This document shows positions 47,667 through 61,617 of a stretch of DNA of 64,000 bases, piece by piece. This DNA is from Henricia sp. BOLD:AAB3569 (taxonomy: Eukaryota > Echinodermata > Asteroidea > Spinulosida > Echinasteridae): the NCBI GenBank assembly GCA_037783545.1, contig JBBELK010000096.1, positions 3,038,001-3,102,000 on the forward strand. The letters run 5' to 3'. Numbering within the stretch: position 1 is the stretch's first letter; each line of letters begins with the position of its first letter. The notes beneath the pieces are model-generated. The model was not told the origin of the DNA. It saw only the letters and a program-made list of their open reading frames with translations, and made no database searches. The position numbers and the translations under genes were made by a program.

Positions 47667-49475
47667 ATGCACAGTTTGAAGTTCGTCGGAAAATGTCTTG
47701 ACTTCCAAATTTGCCGACGTTTGGACCACACTTTGACCAAATTCCAGTCCCAAACAAGACTGAGCATGCGCACGAGTGATCAGGAGTACACGGACAGCCA
47801 CGGTCTGCAGAGCAGGCAGGAAGCCCGAGCCCAGTTTTCCCTGAACTCTGAAATTTATCGGCCATTTCCCGGCGAAAGTCTGTCAATTTTCCAGGACAAG
47901 TGCGGAATATACACTGTTTGGAGCATGCACAATTTGAAGTTCGTCGGAAAATTTCTTGACTTCCAAATTTGCCGACGTTTGGACCACACTTTGACCAAAT
48001 TCCAGTCCCAAACAAGACTGAGCATGCGCACGAGTGATCAGGAGTACACGGACAGCCACGGTCTGCAGAGCAGGCAGGAAGCCCGAGCCCAGTTTTCCCT
48101 GAACTCTGAAATTTATCGGCCATTTCCCGGCGAAAGTCTGTCAATTTGTTCAGGACAAGTGCGGAATATATACTGTTTGGAGCATGCAAAATTTGAAGTT
48201 CGTCGGAAAATGTCTTGACTTCCAAATTTGCCGACGTTTGGACCACACTTTGACCAAATTCCAGTCCCAAACAAGACTGAGCATGCGCACGAGTGATCAG
48301 GAGTACACGGACAGCCACGGTCTGCAGAGCAGGCAGGAAGCCCGAGCCCAGTTTTCCCTGAACTCTGAAATTTCTCGGCCATTTCCCGGCGAAAGTCTGT
48401 CAATTTTTCAGGACAAGTGCGGAATATACACTGTTTGGAGCATGCACAATTTGAAGTTCGTCGGAAAATTTCTTGACTTCCAAATTTGCCGACGTTTGGA
48501 CCACACTTTGACCAAATTCCAGTCCCAAACAAGACTGAGCATGCGCACGAGTGATCAGGAGTACACGGACAGCCACGGTCTGCAGAGCAGGCAGGAAGCC
48601 GAGCCCAGTTTTCCCTGAACTCTGAAATTTCTCGACCATTTCCCGGCGAAAGTCTGTCAATTTTTGAGGACAAGTGCGGAATATAGATTGTTTGGAGCAT
48701 GCAAAATTTGAAGTTCGTCGGAAAATGTCTTGACTTCCAAATTTGCCGACGTTTGGACCACACTTTGACCAAATTCCCGTCCCAAACAAGACTGAGCATG
48801 CGCACGAGTGATCAGGAGTACACGGACAGCCACGGTATGCAGAGCAGGCAGGAGGCCCAAGCCCAGTTTTCCCTGAACTCTGAAATTTCTCGGCCATTTC
48901 CTGGCGAAAGTCTGTCAATTTGTTCAGGACAAGTGCGGAATATATACTGTTTGGAGCATGCACAATTTGAAGTTCGTCGGAAAATTTCTTGACTTCCAAA
49001 TTTGCCGACGTTTGGACCACACTTTGACCAAATTCCCGTCCCAAACAAGACTGAGCATGCGCACGAGTGATCAGGAGTACACGGACAGCCACGGTATGCA
49101 GAGCAGGCAGGAGGCCCAAGCCCAGTTTTCCCTGAACTCTGAAATTTATCGGCCATTTCCTGGCGAAAGTCTGTCAATTTGTTCAGGACAAGTGCGGAAT
49201 ATATACTGTTTGGAGCATGCACAATTTGAAGTTCGTCGGAAAATTTATTGACTTCCAAATTTGCCGACGTTTGGACCACACTTTGACCAAATTCCAGTCC
49301 CAAACAAGACTGAGCATGTGCACGAGTGATCAGGAGTACACGGACAGCCACGGTCTACAGAGCAGGCAGGAAGCCCGAGCCCAGTTTTCCCTGAACTCTG
49401 AAATTTATCGGCCATTTCCCGGCGAAAGTCTGTCAATTTGTTCAGGACAAGTGCGGAATATAGACTGTTTGGAGC
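47667..49475 (+). repeat. Copy A, truncated third block (7 monomers)
   Basis: Two TTATCGG units (one with GCACAGTTTG) precede a shortened version of the 10-mer that has one GAAGCCGAG unit. The block ends in two GGTATGCAG units in a row and an AATTTATTGAC unit carrying GAGCATGTGCAC, which has lost one GCATGC. Confidence 0.8.
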
Positions 49476-49733
49476 ATGCAAAATTTGAAGTTCGTCGGAA
49501 AATGTCTTGACTTCCAAATTTGCCGACGTTTGGACCACACTTTGACCAAATTCCAGTCCCAAACAAGACTGAGCATGCGCACGAGTGATCAGGAGTACAC
49601 GGACAGCCACGGTCTGCAGAGCAGGCAGGAAGCCCGAGCCCAGTTTTCCCTGAACTCTGAAATTTATTGGCCATTTCCCGGCGAAAGTCTGTCAATTTTT
49701 CAGGACAAGTGCGGAATATAGACTGTTTGGAGC

Positions 49734-52058
49734 ATGCACAATTTGAAGTTCGTCGGAAAATGTCTTGACTTCCAAATTTGCCGACGTTTGGACCACACTT
49801 TGACCAAATTCCCGTCCCAAACAAGACTGAGCATGCGCACGAGTGATCAGGAGTACACGGACAGCCACGGTATGCAGAGCAGGCAGGAGGCCCAAGCCCA
49901 GTTTTCCCTGAACTCTGAAATTTCTCGGCCATTTCCTGGCGAAAGTCTGTCAATTTGTTCAGGACAAGTGCGGAATATATACTGTTTGGAGCATGCACAA
50001 TTTGAAGTTCGTCGGAAAATTTCTTGACTTCCAAATTTGCCGACGTTTGGACCACACTTTGACCAAATTCCAGTCCCAAACAAGACTGAGCATGCGCACG
50101 AGTGATCAGGAGTACACGGACAGCCACGGTCTACAGAGCAGGCAGGAAGCCCGAGCCCAGTTTTCCCTGAACTCTGAAATTTCTCGACCATTTCCCGGCG
50201 AAAGTCTGTCAATTGTTCAGGACAAGTGCGGAATATAGACTGTTTGGAGCATGCACAATTTGAAGTTCGTCGGAAAATGTCTTGACTTCCAAATTTGCCG
50301 ACGTTTGGACCACACTTTGACCAAATTCCAGTCCCAAACAAGACTGAGCATGCGCACGAGTGATCAGGAGTACACGGACAGCCACGGTCTACAGAGCAGG
50401 CAGGAAGCCCGAGCCCAGTTTTCCCTGAACTCTGAAATTTCTCGACCATTTCCCGGCGAAAGTCTGTCAATTTTTCAGGACAAGTGCGGAATATAGACTG
50501 TTTGGAGCATGCACAATTTGAAGTTCGTCGGAAAATGTCTTGACTTCCAAATTTGCCGACGTTTGGACCACACTTTGACCAAATTCCAGTCCCAAACAAG
50601 ACTGAGCATGCGCACGAGTGATCAGGAGTACACGGACAGCCACGGTCTGCAGAGCAGGTAGGAAGCCCGAGCCCAGTTTTCCCTGAACTCTGAAATTTAT
50701 TGGCCATTTCCCGGCGAAAGTCTGTCAATTTTTCAGGACAAGTGCGGAATATAGACTGTTTGGAGCATGCACAATTTGAAGTTCGTCGGAAAATGTCTTG
50801 ACTTCCAAATTTGCCGACGTTTGGACCACACTTTGACCAAATTCCAGTCCCAAACAAGACTGAGCATGCGCACGAGTGATCAGGAGTACACGGACAGCCA
50901 CGGTCTGCAGAGCAGGCAGGAAGCCCGAGCCCAGTTTTCCCTGAACTCTGAAATTTCTCGACCATTTCCCGGCGAAAGTCTGTCAATTTTTCAGGATAAG
51001 TGCGGAATATACACTGTTTGGAGCATGCACAATTTGAAGTTCGTCGGAAAATTTCTTGACTTCCAAATTTGCCGACGTTTGGACCACACTTTGACCAAAT
51101 TCCCGTCCCAAACAAGACTGAGCAAGCGCACGAGTGATCAGGAGTACACGGACAGCCACGGTCTGCAGAGCAGGCAGGAGGCCCAAGCCCAGTTTTCCCT
51201 GAACTCTGACATTTCTTGGCCATTTCCTGGCGAAAGTCTGTCAATTTGTTCAGGACAAGTGCGGAATATAGACTGTTTGGAGCATGCAAAATTTGAAGCT
51301 CGTCGGAAAATGTCTTGACTTCCAAATTTGCCGACGTTTGGACCACACTTTGACCAAATTCCCGTCCCAAACAAGACTGAGCATGCGCACGAGTGATCAG
51401 GAGTACACGGACAGCCACGGTCTGCAGAGCAGGCAGGAAGCCCAAGCCCAGTTTTCCCTGAACTCTGAAATTTCTCGGCCATTTCCCGGCGAAAGTCTGT
51501 CAATTTGTTCAGGACAAGTGCGGAATATATACTGTTTGGAGCATGCAAAATTTGAAGTTCGTCGGAAAATGTCTTGACTTCCAAATTTGCCGACGTTTGG
51601 ACCACACTTTGACCAAATTCCAGTCCCAAACAAGACTGAGCATGCGCACGAGTGATCAGGAGTACACGGACAGCCACGGTCTGCAGAGCAGGCAGGAAGC
51701 CCGAGCCCAGTTTTCCCTGAACTCTGAAATTTATCGGCCATTTCCCGGCGAAAGTCTGTCAATTTTCCAGGACAAGTGCGGAATATACACTGTTTGGAGC
51801 ATGCACAATTTGAAGTTCGTCGGAAAATTTCTTGACTTCCAAATTTGCCGACGTTTGGACCACACTTTGACCAAATTCCAGTCCCAAACAAGACTGAGCA
51901 TGCGCACGAGTGATCAGGAGTACACGGACAGCCACGGTCTGCAGAGCAGGCAGGAAGCCCGAGCCCAGTTTTCCCTGAACTCTGAAATTTATTGGCCATT
52001 TCCCGGCGAAAGTCTGTCAATTTTTCAGGACAAGTGCGGAATATAGACTGTTTGGAGC
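49734..52058 (+). repeat. Copy B, 9-monomer block
   Basis: This is the counterpart of 37850-40174. Its second unit (49993) has CTACAG and CTCGACC where copy A has CTGCAG, CAGGTAGG and TTATTGG. Confidence 0.8.
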
Positions 52059-54641
52059 ATGCACAATTTGAAGTTCGTCGGAAAATGTCTTGACTTCCAA
52101 ATTTGCCGACGTTTGGACCACACTTTGACAAATTCCCGTCCCAAACAAGACTGAGCATGCGCACGAGTGATCAGGAGTACACGGACAGCCACGGTATGCA
52201 GAGCAGGCAGGAGGCCCAAGCCCAGTTTTCCCTGAACTCTGAAATTTCTCGGCCATTTCCTGGCGAAAGTCTGTCAATTTGTTCAGGACAAGTGCGGAAT
52301 ATATACTGTTTGGAGCATGCACAATTTGAAGTTCGTCGGAAAATTTCTTGACTTCCAAATTTGCCGACGTTTGGACCACACTTTGACCAAATTCCAGTCC
52401 CAAACAAGACTGAGCATGCGCACGAGTGATCAGGAGTACACGGACAGCCACGGTCTACAGAGCAGGCAGGAAGCCCGAGCCCAGTTTTCCCTGAACTCTG
52501 AAATTTCTCGACCATTTCCCGGCGAAAGTCTGTCAATTTTTCAGGACAAGTGCGGAATATAGACTGTTTGGAGCATGCACAATTTGAAGTTCGTCGGAAA
52601 ATGTCTTGACTTCCAAATTTGCCGACGTTTGGACCACACTTTGACCAAATTCCAGTCCCAAACAAGACTGAGCATGCGCACGAGTGATCAGGAGTACACG
52701 GACAGCCACGGTCTACAGAGCAGGCAGGAAGCCCGAGCCCAGTTTTCCCTGAACTCTGAAATTTCTCGACCATTTCCCGGCGAAAGTCTGTCAATTTTTC
52801 AGGACAAGTGCGGAATATAGACTGTTTGGAGCATGCACAATTTGAAGTTCGTCGGAAAATGTCTTGACTTCCAAATTTGCCGACGTTTGGACCACACTTT
52901 GACCAAATTCCAGTCCCAAACAAGACTGAGCATGCGCACGAGTGATCAGGAGTACACGGACAGCCACGGTCTGCAGAGCAGGTAGGAAGCCCGAGCCCAG
53001 TTTTCCCTGAACTCTGAAATTTATTGGCCATTTCCCGGCGAAAGTCTGTCAATTTTTCAGGACAAGTGCGGAATATAGACTGTTTGGAGCATGCACAATT
53101 TGAAGTTCGTCGGAAAATGTCTTGACTTCCAAATTTGCCGACGTTTGGACCACACTTTGACCAAATTCCAGTCCCAAACAAGACTGAGCATGCGCACGAG
53201 TGATCAGGAGTACACGGACAGCCACGGTCTGCAGAGCAGGCAGGAAGCCCGAGCCCAGTTTTCCCTGAACTCTGAAATTTCTCGACCATTTCCCGGCGAA
53301 AGTCTGTCAATTTTTCAGGATAAGTGCGGAATATACACTGTTTGGAGCATGCACAATTTGAAGTTCGTCGGAAAATTTCTTGACTTCCAAATTTGCCGAC
53401 GTTTGGACCACACTTTGACCAAATTCCCGTCCCAAACAAGACTGAGCAAGCGCACGAGTGATCAGGAGTACACGGACAGCCACGGTCTGCAGAGCAGGCA
53501 GGAGGCCCAAGCCCAGTTTTCCCTGAACTCTGACATTTCTTGGCCATTTCCTGGCGAAAGTCTGTCAATTTGTTCAGGACAAGTGCGGAATATATACTGT
53601 TTGGAGCATGCACAATTTGAAGTTCGTCGGAAAATGTATTGACTTCCAAATTTGCCGACGTTTGGACCACACTTTGACCAAATTCCCGTCCCAAACAAGA
53701 CTGAGCATGCGCACGAGTGATCAGGAGTACACGGACAGCCACGGTCTGCAGAGCAGGCAGGAAGCCCGAGCCCAGTTTTCCCTGAACTCTGAAATTTATC
53801 GGCCATTTCCCGGCGAAAGTATGTCAATTTGTTCAGGACAAGTGCGGAATATAGACTGTTTGGAGCATGCAAAATTTGAAGCTCGTCGGAAAATGTCTTG
53901 ACTTCCAAATTTGCCGACGTTTGGACCACACTTTGACCAAATTCCCGTCCCAAACAAGACTGAGCATGCGCACGAGTGATCAGGAGTACACGGACAGCCA
54001 CGGTCTGCAGAGCAGGCAGGAAGCCCAAGCCCAGTTTTCCCTGAACTCTGAAATTTCTCGGCCATTTCCCGGCGAAAGTCTGTCAATTTGTTCAGGACAA
54101 GTGCGGAATATATACTGTTTGGAGCATGCAAAATTTGAAGTTCGTCGGAAAATGTCTTGACTTCCAAATTTGCCGACGTTTGGACCACACTTTGACCAAA
54201 TTCCAGTCCCAAACAAGACTGAGCATGCGCACGAGTGATCAGGAGTACACGGACAGCCACGGTCTGCAGAGCAGGCAGGAAGCCCGAGCCCAGTTTTCCC
54301 TGAACTCTGAAATTTATCGGCCATTTCCCGGCGAAAGTCTGTCAATTTTCCAGGACAAGTGCGGAATATACACTGTTTGGAGCATGCACAATTTGAAGTT
54401 CGTCGGAAAATTTCTTGACTTCCAAATTTGCCGACGTTTGGACCACACTTTGACCAAATTCCAGTCCCAAACAAGACTGAGCATGCGCACGAGTGATCAG
54501 GAGTACATGGACAGCCACGGTCTGCAGAGCAGGCAGGAAGCCCGAGCCCGTTTTCCCTGAACTCTGAAATTTATCGGCCATTTCCCGGCGAAAGTCTGTC
54601 AATTTGTTCAGGACAAGTGCGGAATATATACTGTTTGGAGC
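52059..54641 (+). repeat. Copy B, 10-monomer block with the extra unit
   Basis: This is the counterpart of 40175-42498 plus one 259-bp monomer. Units 53608 (TTATCGG, GTATGTCAA) and 53867 (GAAGCTCG, CCCAAGCCC) replace the single hybrid unit of copy A. Confidence 0.85.
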
Positions 54642-57225
54642 ATGCAAAATTTGAAGTTCGTCGGAAAATGTCTTGACTTCCAAATTTGCCGACGTTTGGA
54701 CCACACTTTGACCAAATTCCAGTCCCAAACAAGACTGAGCATGCGCACGAGTGATCAGGAGTACACGGACAGCCACGGTCTGCAGAGCAGGCAGGATGCC
54801 CGAGCCCAGTTTTCCCTGAACTCTGAAATTTCTCGGCCATTTCCCGGCGAAAGTCTGTCAATTTTTCAGGACAAGTGCAGAATATACACTGTTTGGAGCA
54901 TGCACAATTTGAAGTTCGTCGGAAAATTTCTTGACTTCCAAATTTGCCGACGTTTGGACCACACTTTGACCAAATTCCAGTCCCAAACAAGACTGAGCAT
55001 GCGCACGAGTGATCAGGAGTACACGGACAGCCACGGTCTGCAGAGCAGGCAGGAAGCCCGAGCCCAGTTTTCCCTGAACTCTGAAATTTCTCGGCCATTT
55101 CCCGGCGAAAGTCTGTCAATTTTTCAGGACAAGTGCGGAATATACACTGTTTGGAGCATGCACAATTTGAAGTTCGTCGGAAAATTTCTTGACTTCCAAA
55201 TTTGCCGACGTTTGGACCACACTTTGACCAAATGCCAGTCCCAAACAAGACTGAGCATGCGCACGAGTGATCAGGAGTACACGGACAGCCACGGTCTGCA
55301 GAGCAGGCAGGAAGCCGAGCCCAGTTTTCCCTGAACTCTGAAATTTCTCGACCATTTCCCGGCGAAAGTCTGTCAATTTTTGAGGACAAGTGCGGAATAT
55401 AGATTGTTTGGAGCATGCAAAATTTGAAGTTCGTCGGAAAATGTCTTGACTTCCAAATTTGCCGACGTTTGGACCACACTTTTACCAAATTCCCGTCCCA
55501 AACAAGACTGAGCATGCGCACGAGTGATCAGGAGTACACGGACAGCCACGGTATGCAGAGCAGGCAGGAGGCCCAAGCCCAGTTTTCCCTGAACTCTGAA
55601 ATTTCTCGGCCATTTTCTGGCGAAAGTCTGTCAATTTGTTCAGGACAAGTGCGGAATATATACTGTTTGGAGCATGCACAATTTGAAGTTCGTCGGAAAA
55701 TTTCTTGACTTCCAAATTTGCCGACGTTTGGACCACACTTTGACCAAATTCCAGTCCCAAACAAGACTGAGCATGCGCACGAGTGATCAGGAGTACACGG
55801 ACAGCCACGGTCTACAGAGCAGGCAGGAAGCCCGAGCCCAGTTTTCCCTGAACTCTGAAATTTATTGGCCATTTCCCGGCGAAAGTCTGTCAATTTTTCA
55901 GGACAAGTGCGGAATATAGACTGTTTGGAGCATGCACAATTTGAAGTTCGTCGGAAAATGTCTTGACTTCCAAATTTGCCGACGTTTGGACCACACTTTG
56001 ACCAAATTCCAGTCCCAAACAAGACTGAGCATGCGCACGAGTGATCAGGAGTACACGGACAGCCACGGTCTGCAGAGCAGGCAGGAAGCCCGAGCCCAGT
56101 TTTCCCTGAACTCTGAAATTTCTCGACCATTTCCCGGCGAAAGTCTGTCAATTTTTCAGGATAAGTGCGGAATATACACTGTTTGGAGCATGCACAATTT
56201 GAAGTTCGTCGGAAAATGTCTTGACTTCCAAATTTGCCGACGTTTGGACCACACTTTGACCAAATTCCCGTCCCAAACAAGACTGAGCATGCGCACGAGT
56301 GATCAGGAGTACACGGACAGCCACGGTCTGCAGAACAGGCAGGAGGCCCAAGCCCAGTTTTCCCTGAACTCTGACATTTCTCGGCCATTTCCTGGCGAAA
56401 GTATGTCAATTTGTTCAGGACAAGTGCGGAATATATACTGTTTGGAGCATGCACAATTTGAAGTTCGTCGTAAAATGTCTTGACTTCCAAATTTGCCGAC
56501 GTTTGGACCACACTTTGACCAAATTCCCGTCCCAAACAAGACTGAGCATGCGCACGAGTGATCAGGAGTACACGGACAGCCACGGTCTGCAGAGCAGGCA
56601 GGAAGCCCGAGCCCAGTTTTCCCTGAACTCTGAAATTTATCGGCCATTTCCCGGCGAAAGTCTGTCAATTTGTTCAGGACAAGTGCGGAATATAGACTGT
56701 TTGGAGCATGCAAAATTTGAAGTTCGTCGGAAAATGTCTTGACTTCCAAATTTGCCGACGTTTGGACCACACTTTGACCAAATTCCCGTCCCAAACAAGA
56801 CTGAGCATGCGCACGAGTGATCAGGAGTACACGGACAGCCACGGTCTGCAGAGCAGGCAGGAAGCCCGAGCCCAGTTTTCCCTGAACTCTGAAATTTATC
56901 GGCCATTTCCCGGCGAAAGTCTGTCAATTTGTTCAGGACAAGTGCGGAATATAGACTGTTTGGAGCATGCACAATTTGAAGTTCGTCGGAAAATGTCTTG
57001 ACTTCCAAATTTGCCGACGTTTGGACCACACTTTGACCAAATTCCCGTCCCAAACAAGACTGAGCATGCGCACGAGTGATCAGGAGTACACGGACAGCCA
57101 CGGTCTGCAGAGCAGGCAGGAAGCCCGAGCCCAGTTTTTCCTGAACTCTGAAATTTATCGGCCATTTCCCGGCGAAAGTCTGTCAATTTGTTCAGGACAA
57201 GTGCGGAATATATACTGTTTGGAGC
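54642..57225 (+). repeat. Copy B, second 10-monomer block (2584 bp)
   Basis: This is the counterpart of 42499-45082 at an offset of 12143 bp, with the same CAGGATGCC, GTGCAGAAT, AAATGCCAG, TTTTACC and CAGAACAGG marks. Confidence 0.85.
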
Positions 57226-59809
57226 ATGCAAAATTTGAAGTTCGTCGGAAAATGTCTTGACTTCCAAATTTGCCGACGTTTGGACCACACTTTGACCAAA
57301 TTCCAGTCCCAAACAAGACTGAGCATGCGCACGAGTGATCAGGAGTACACGGACAGCCACGGTCTGCAGAGCAGGCAGGAAGCCCGAGCCCAGTTTTCCC
57401 TGAACTCTGAAATTTCTCGGCCATTTCCCGGCGAAAGTCTGTCAATTTTTCAGGACAAGTGCAGAATATACACTGTTTGGAGCATGCACAATTTGAAGTT
57501 CGTCGGAAAATTTCTTGACTTCCAAATTTGCCGACGTTTGGACCACACTTTGACCAAATTCCAGTCCCAAACAAGACTGAGCATGCGCACGAGTGATCAG
57601 GAGTACACGGACAGCCACGGTCTGCAGAGCAGGCAGGAAGCCCGAGCCCAGTTTTCCCTGAACTCTGAAATTTCTCGGCCATTTCCCGGCGAAAGTCTGT
57701 CAATTTTTCAGGACAAGTGCGGAATATACACTGTTTGGAGCATGCACAATTTGAAGTTCGTCGGAAAATTTCTTGACTTCCAAATTTGCCGACGTTTGGA
57801 CCACACTTTGACCAAATTCCAGTCCCAAACAAGACTGAGCATGCGCACGAGTGATCAGGAGTACACGGACAGCCACGGTCTGCAGAGCAGGCAGGAAGCC
57901 GAGCCCAGTTTTCCCTGAACTCTGAAATTTCTCGACCATTTCCCGGCGAAAGTCTGTCAATTTTTGAGGACAAGTGCGGAATATAGATTGTTTGGAGCAT
58001 GCAAAATTTGAAGTTCGTCGGAAAATGTCTTGACTTCCAAATTTGCCGACGTTTGGACCACACTTTGACCAAATTCCCGTCCCAAACAAGACTGAGCATG
58101 CGCACGAGTGATCAGGAGTACACGGACAGCCACGGTATGCAGAGCAGGCAGGAGGCCCAAGCCCAGTTTTCCCTGAACTCTGAAATTTCTCGGCCATTTC
58201 CTGGCGAAAGTCTGTCAATTTGTTCAGGACAAGTGCGGAATATATACTGTTTGGAGCATGCACAATTTGAAGTTCGTCGGAAAATTTCTTGACTTCCAAA
58301 TTTGCCGACGTTTGGACCACACTTTGACCAAATTCCAGTCCCAAACAAGACTGAGCATGCGCACGAGTGATCAGGAGTACACGGACAGCCACGGTCTACA
58401 GAGCAGGCAGGAAGCCCGAGCCCAGTTTTCCCTGAACTCTGAAATTTATTGGCCATTTCCCGGCGAAAGTCTGTCAATTTTTCAGGACAAGTGCGGAATA
58501 TAGACTGTTTGGAGCATGCACAATTTGAAGTTCGTCGGAAAATGTCTTGACTTCCAAATTTGCCGACGTTTGGACCACACTTTGACCAAATTCCAGTCCC
58601 AAACAAGACTGAGCATGCGCACGAGTGATCAGGAGTACACGGACAGCCACGGTCTGCAGAGCAGGCAGGAAGCCCGAGCCCAGTTTTCCCTGAACTCTGA
58701 AATTTCTCGACCATTTCCCGGCGAAAGTCTGTCAATTTTTCAGGATAAGTGCGGAATATACACTGTTTGGAGCATGCACAATTTGAAGTTCGTCGGAAAA
58801 TTTCTTGACTTCCAAATTTGCCGACGTTTGGACCACACTTTGACCAAATTCCCGTCCCAAACAAGACTGAGCATGCGCACGAGTGATCAGGAGTACACGG
58901 ACAGCCACGGTCTGCAGAGCAGGCAGGAGGCCCAAGCCCAGTTTTCCCTGAACTCTGACATTTCTCGGCCATTTCCTGGCGAAAGTATGTCAATTTGTTC
59001 AGGACAAGTGCGGAATATATACTGTTTGGAGCATGCACAATTTGAAGTTCGTCGTAAAATGTCTTGACTTCCAAATTTGCCGACGTTTGGACCACACTTT
59101 GACCAAATTCCCGTCCCAAACAAGACTGAGCATGCGCACGAGTGATCAGGAGTACACGGACAGCCACGGTCTGCAGAGCAGGCAGGAAGCCCGAGCCCAG
59201 TTTTCCCTGAACTCTGAAATTTATCGGCCATTTCCCGGCGAAAGTCTGTCAATTTGTTCAGGACAAGTGCGGAATATAGACTGTTTGGAGCATGCAAAAT
59301 TTAAAGTTCGTCGGAAAATGTCTTGACTTCCAAATTTGCCGACGTTTGGACCACACTTTGACCAAATTCCCGTCCCAAACAAGACTGAGCATGCGCACGA
59401 GTGATCAGGAGTACACGGACAGCCACGGTCTGCAGAGCAGGCAGGAAGCCCGAGCCCAGTTTTCCCTGAACTCTGAAATTTATCGGCCATTTCCCGGCGA
59501 AAGTCTGTCAATTTGTTCAGGACAAGTGCGGAATATAGACTGTTTGGAGCATGCACAATTTGAAGTTCGTCGGAAAATGTCTTGACTTCCAAATTTGCCG
59601 ACGTTTGGACCACACTTTGACCAAATTCCCGTCCCAAACAAGACTGAGCATGCGCACGAGTGATCAGGAGTACACGGACAGCCACGGTCTGCAGAGCAGG
59701 CAGGAAGCCCAAGCCCAGTTTTCCCTGAACTCTGAAATTTCTCGGCCATTTCCCGGCGAAAGTCTGTCAATTTGTTCAGGACAAGTGCGGAATATATACT
59801 GTTTGGAGC
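57226..59809 (+). repeat. Copy B, third 10-monomer block (2584 bp)
   Basis: This is the counterpart of 45083-47666, with AATTTAAAG at 59299. Confidence 0.85.
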
Positions 59810-61617
59810 ATGCACAGTTTGAAGTTCGTCGGAAAATGTCTTGACTTCCAAATTTGCCGACGTTTGGACCACACTTTGACCAAATTCCAGTCCCAAACAA
59901 GACTGAGCATGCGCACGAGTGATCAGGAGTACACGGACAGCCACGGTCTGCAGAGCAGGCAGGAAGCCCGAGCCCAGTTTTCCCTGAACTCTGAAATTTA
60001 TCGGCCATTTCCCGGCGAAAGTCTGTCAATTTTCCAGGACAAGTGCGGAATATACACTGTTTGGAGCATGCACAATTTGAAGTTCGTCGGAAAATTTCTT
60101 GACTTCCAAATTTGCCGACGTTTGGACCACACTTTGACCAAATTCCAGTCCCAAACAAGACTGAGCATGCGCACGAGTGATCAGGAGTACACGGACAGCC
60201 ACGGTCTGCAGAGCAGGCAGGAAGCCCGAGCCCAGTTTTCCCTGAACTCTGAAATTTATCGGCCATTTCCCGGCGAAAGTCTGTCAATTTGTTCAGGACA
60301 AGTGCGGAATATATACTGTTTGGAGCATGCAAAATTTGAAGTTCGTCGGAAAATGTCTTGACTTCCAAATTTGCCGACGTTTGGACCACACTTTGACCAA
60401 ATTCCAGTCCCAAACAAGACTGAGCATGCGCACGAGTGATCAGGAGTACACGGACAGCCACGGTCTGCAGAGCAGGCAGGAAGCCCGAGCCCAGTTTTCC
60501 CTGAACTCTGAAATTTCTCGGCCATTTCCCGGCGAAAGTCTGTCAATTTTTCAGGACAAGTGCGGAATATACACTGTTTGGAGCATGCACAATTTGAAGT
60601 TCGTCGGAAAATTTCTTGACTTCCAAATTTGCCGACGTTTGGACCACACTTTGACCAAATTCCAGTCCCAAACAAGACTGAGCATGCGCACGAGTGATCA
60701 GGAGTACACGGACAGCCACGGTCTGCAGAGCAGGCAGGAAGCCGAGCCCAGTTTTCCCTGAACTCTGAAATTTCTCGACCATTTCCCGGCGAAAGTCTGT
60801 CAATTTTTGAGGACAAGTGCGGAATATAGATTGTTTGGAGCATGCAAAATTTGAAGTTCGTCGGAAAATGTCTTGACTTCCAAATTTGCCGACGTTTGGA
60901 CCACACTTTGACCAAATTCCCGTCCCAAACAAGACTGAGCATGCGCACGAGTGATCAGGAGTACACGGACAGCCACGGTATGCAGAGCAGGCAGGAGGCC
61001 CAAGCCCAGTTTTCCCTGAACTCTGAAATTTCTCGGCCATTTCCTGGCGAAAGTCTGTCAATTTGTTCAGGACAAGTGCGGAATATATACTGTTTGGAGC
61101 ATGCACAATTTGAAGTTCGTCGGAAAATTTCTTGACTTCCAAATTTGCCGACGTTTGGACCACACTTTGACCAAATTCCCGTCCCAAACAAGACTGAGCA
61201 TGCGCACGAGTGATCAGGAGTACACGGACAGCCACGGTATGCAGAGCAGGCAGGAGGCCCAAGCCCAGTTTTCCCTGAACTCTGAAATTTATCGGCCATT
61301 TCCTGGCGAAAGTCTGTCAATTTGTTCAGGACAAGTGCGGAATATATACTGTTTGGAGCATGCACAATTTGAAGTTCGTCGGAAAATTTATTGACTTCCA
61401 AATTTGCCGACGTTTGGACCACACTTTGACCAAATTCCAGTCCCAAACAAGACTGAGCATGTGCACGAGTGATCAGGAGTACACGGACAGCCACGGTCTA
61501 CAGAGCAGGCAGGAAGCCCGAGCCCAGTTTTCCCTGAACTCTGAAATTTCTCGACCATTTCCCGGCGAAAGTCTGTCAATTTTTCAGGACAAGTGCGGAA
61601 TATAGACTGTTTGGAGC
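59810..61617 (+). repeat. Copy B, truncated 7-monomer block
   Basis: This is the counterpart of 47667-49475. The last unit (61360) keeps the GAGCATGTGCAC mark but ends as a 258-bp CTCGACC type, where copy A ends as a 259-bp TTATCGG type. The duplication boundary therefore lies within this unit. Confidence 0.8.

Larger units (their letters stand above)
37592..49475 (+). repeat. About 12-kb tandem duplication, copy A (46 monomers, 11884 bp)
   Basis: Unit types match copy B in order, at an offset of 11884 bp up to about 41.7 kb and 12143 bp beyond. Shared rare marks include GAGCAAGCGC (39239/51123), GAAGCTCG (39412/51296), TACATGGAC (42361/54504), a missing base in GAGCCCGTTTT, AAATGCCAG (43088/55231), a missing base in GAAGCCGAG, GTCGTAAAATG and GCACAGTTTG (47669/59812). 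The composition is one lead unit followed by blocks of 9, 9, 10, 10 and 7 monomers. Confidence 0.93.
49476..61617 (+). repeat. About 12-kb tandem duplication, copy B (47 monomers, 12142 bp)
   Basis: This follows copy A directly. It is one monomer longer, because a GAAGCTCG/CCCAAGCCC unit (53867-54125) has no separate counterpart in A. Other single differences from A include AAATTTATTGG against AAATGTATTGG (37778), CAATTGTTCAGG at 50212, CCGGCG against CCTGCG (42443) and CATTTTCTGG at 55613. Blocks of 9, 10, 10, 10 and 7 monomers follow one lead unit. Confidence 0.93.

Noticed and set aside
49847-51445. Minus-strand frames of up to 532-651 codons as a cysteine-rich repeat protein
   Set aside because: The frame is open because 258-bp units are in phase. 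No conserved start or end, codon preference or flanking signals are visible, and variants fall without regard to codon position.
37592-61617. Calling the 12-kb duplication an assembly error
   Set aside because: The copies differ by one whole monomer and several scattered bases, which a simple duplicated contig would not show. It still needs long-read confirmation.
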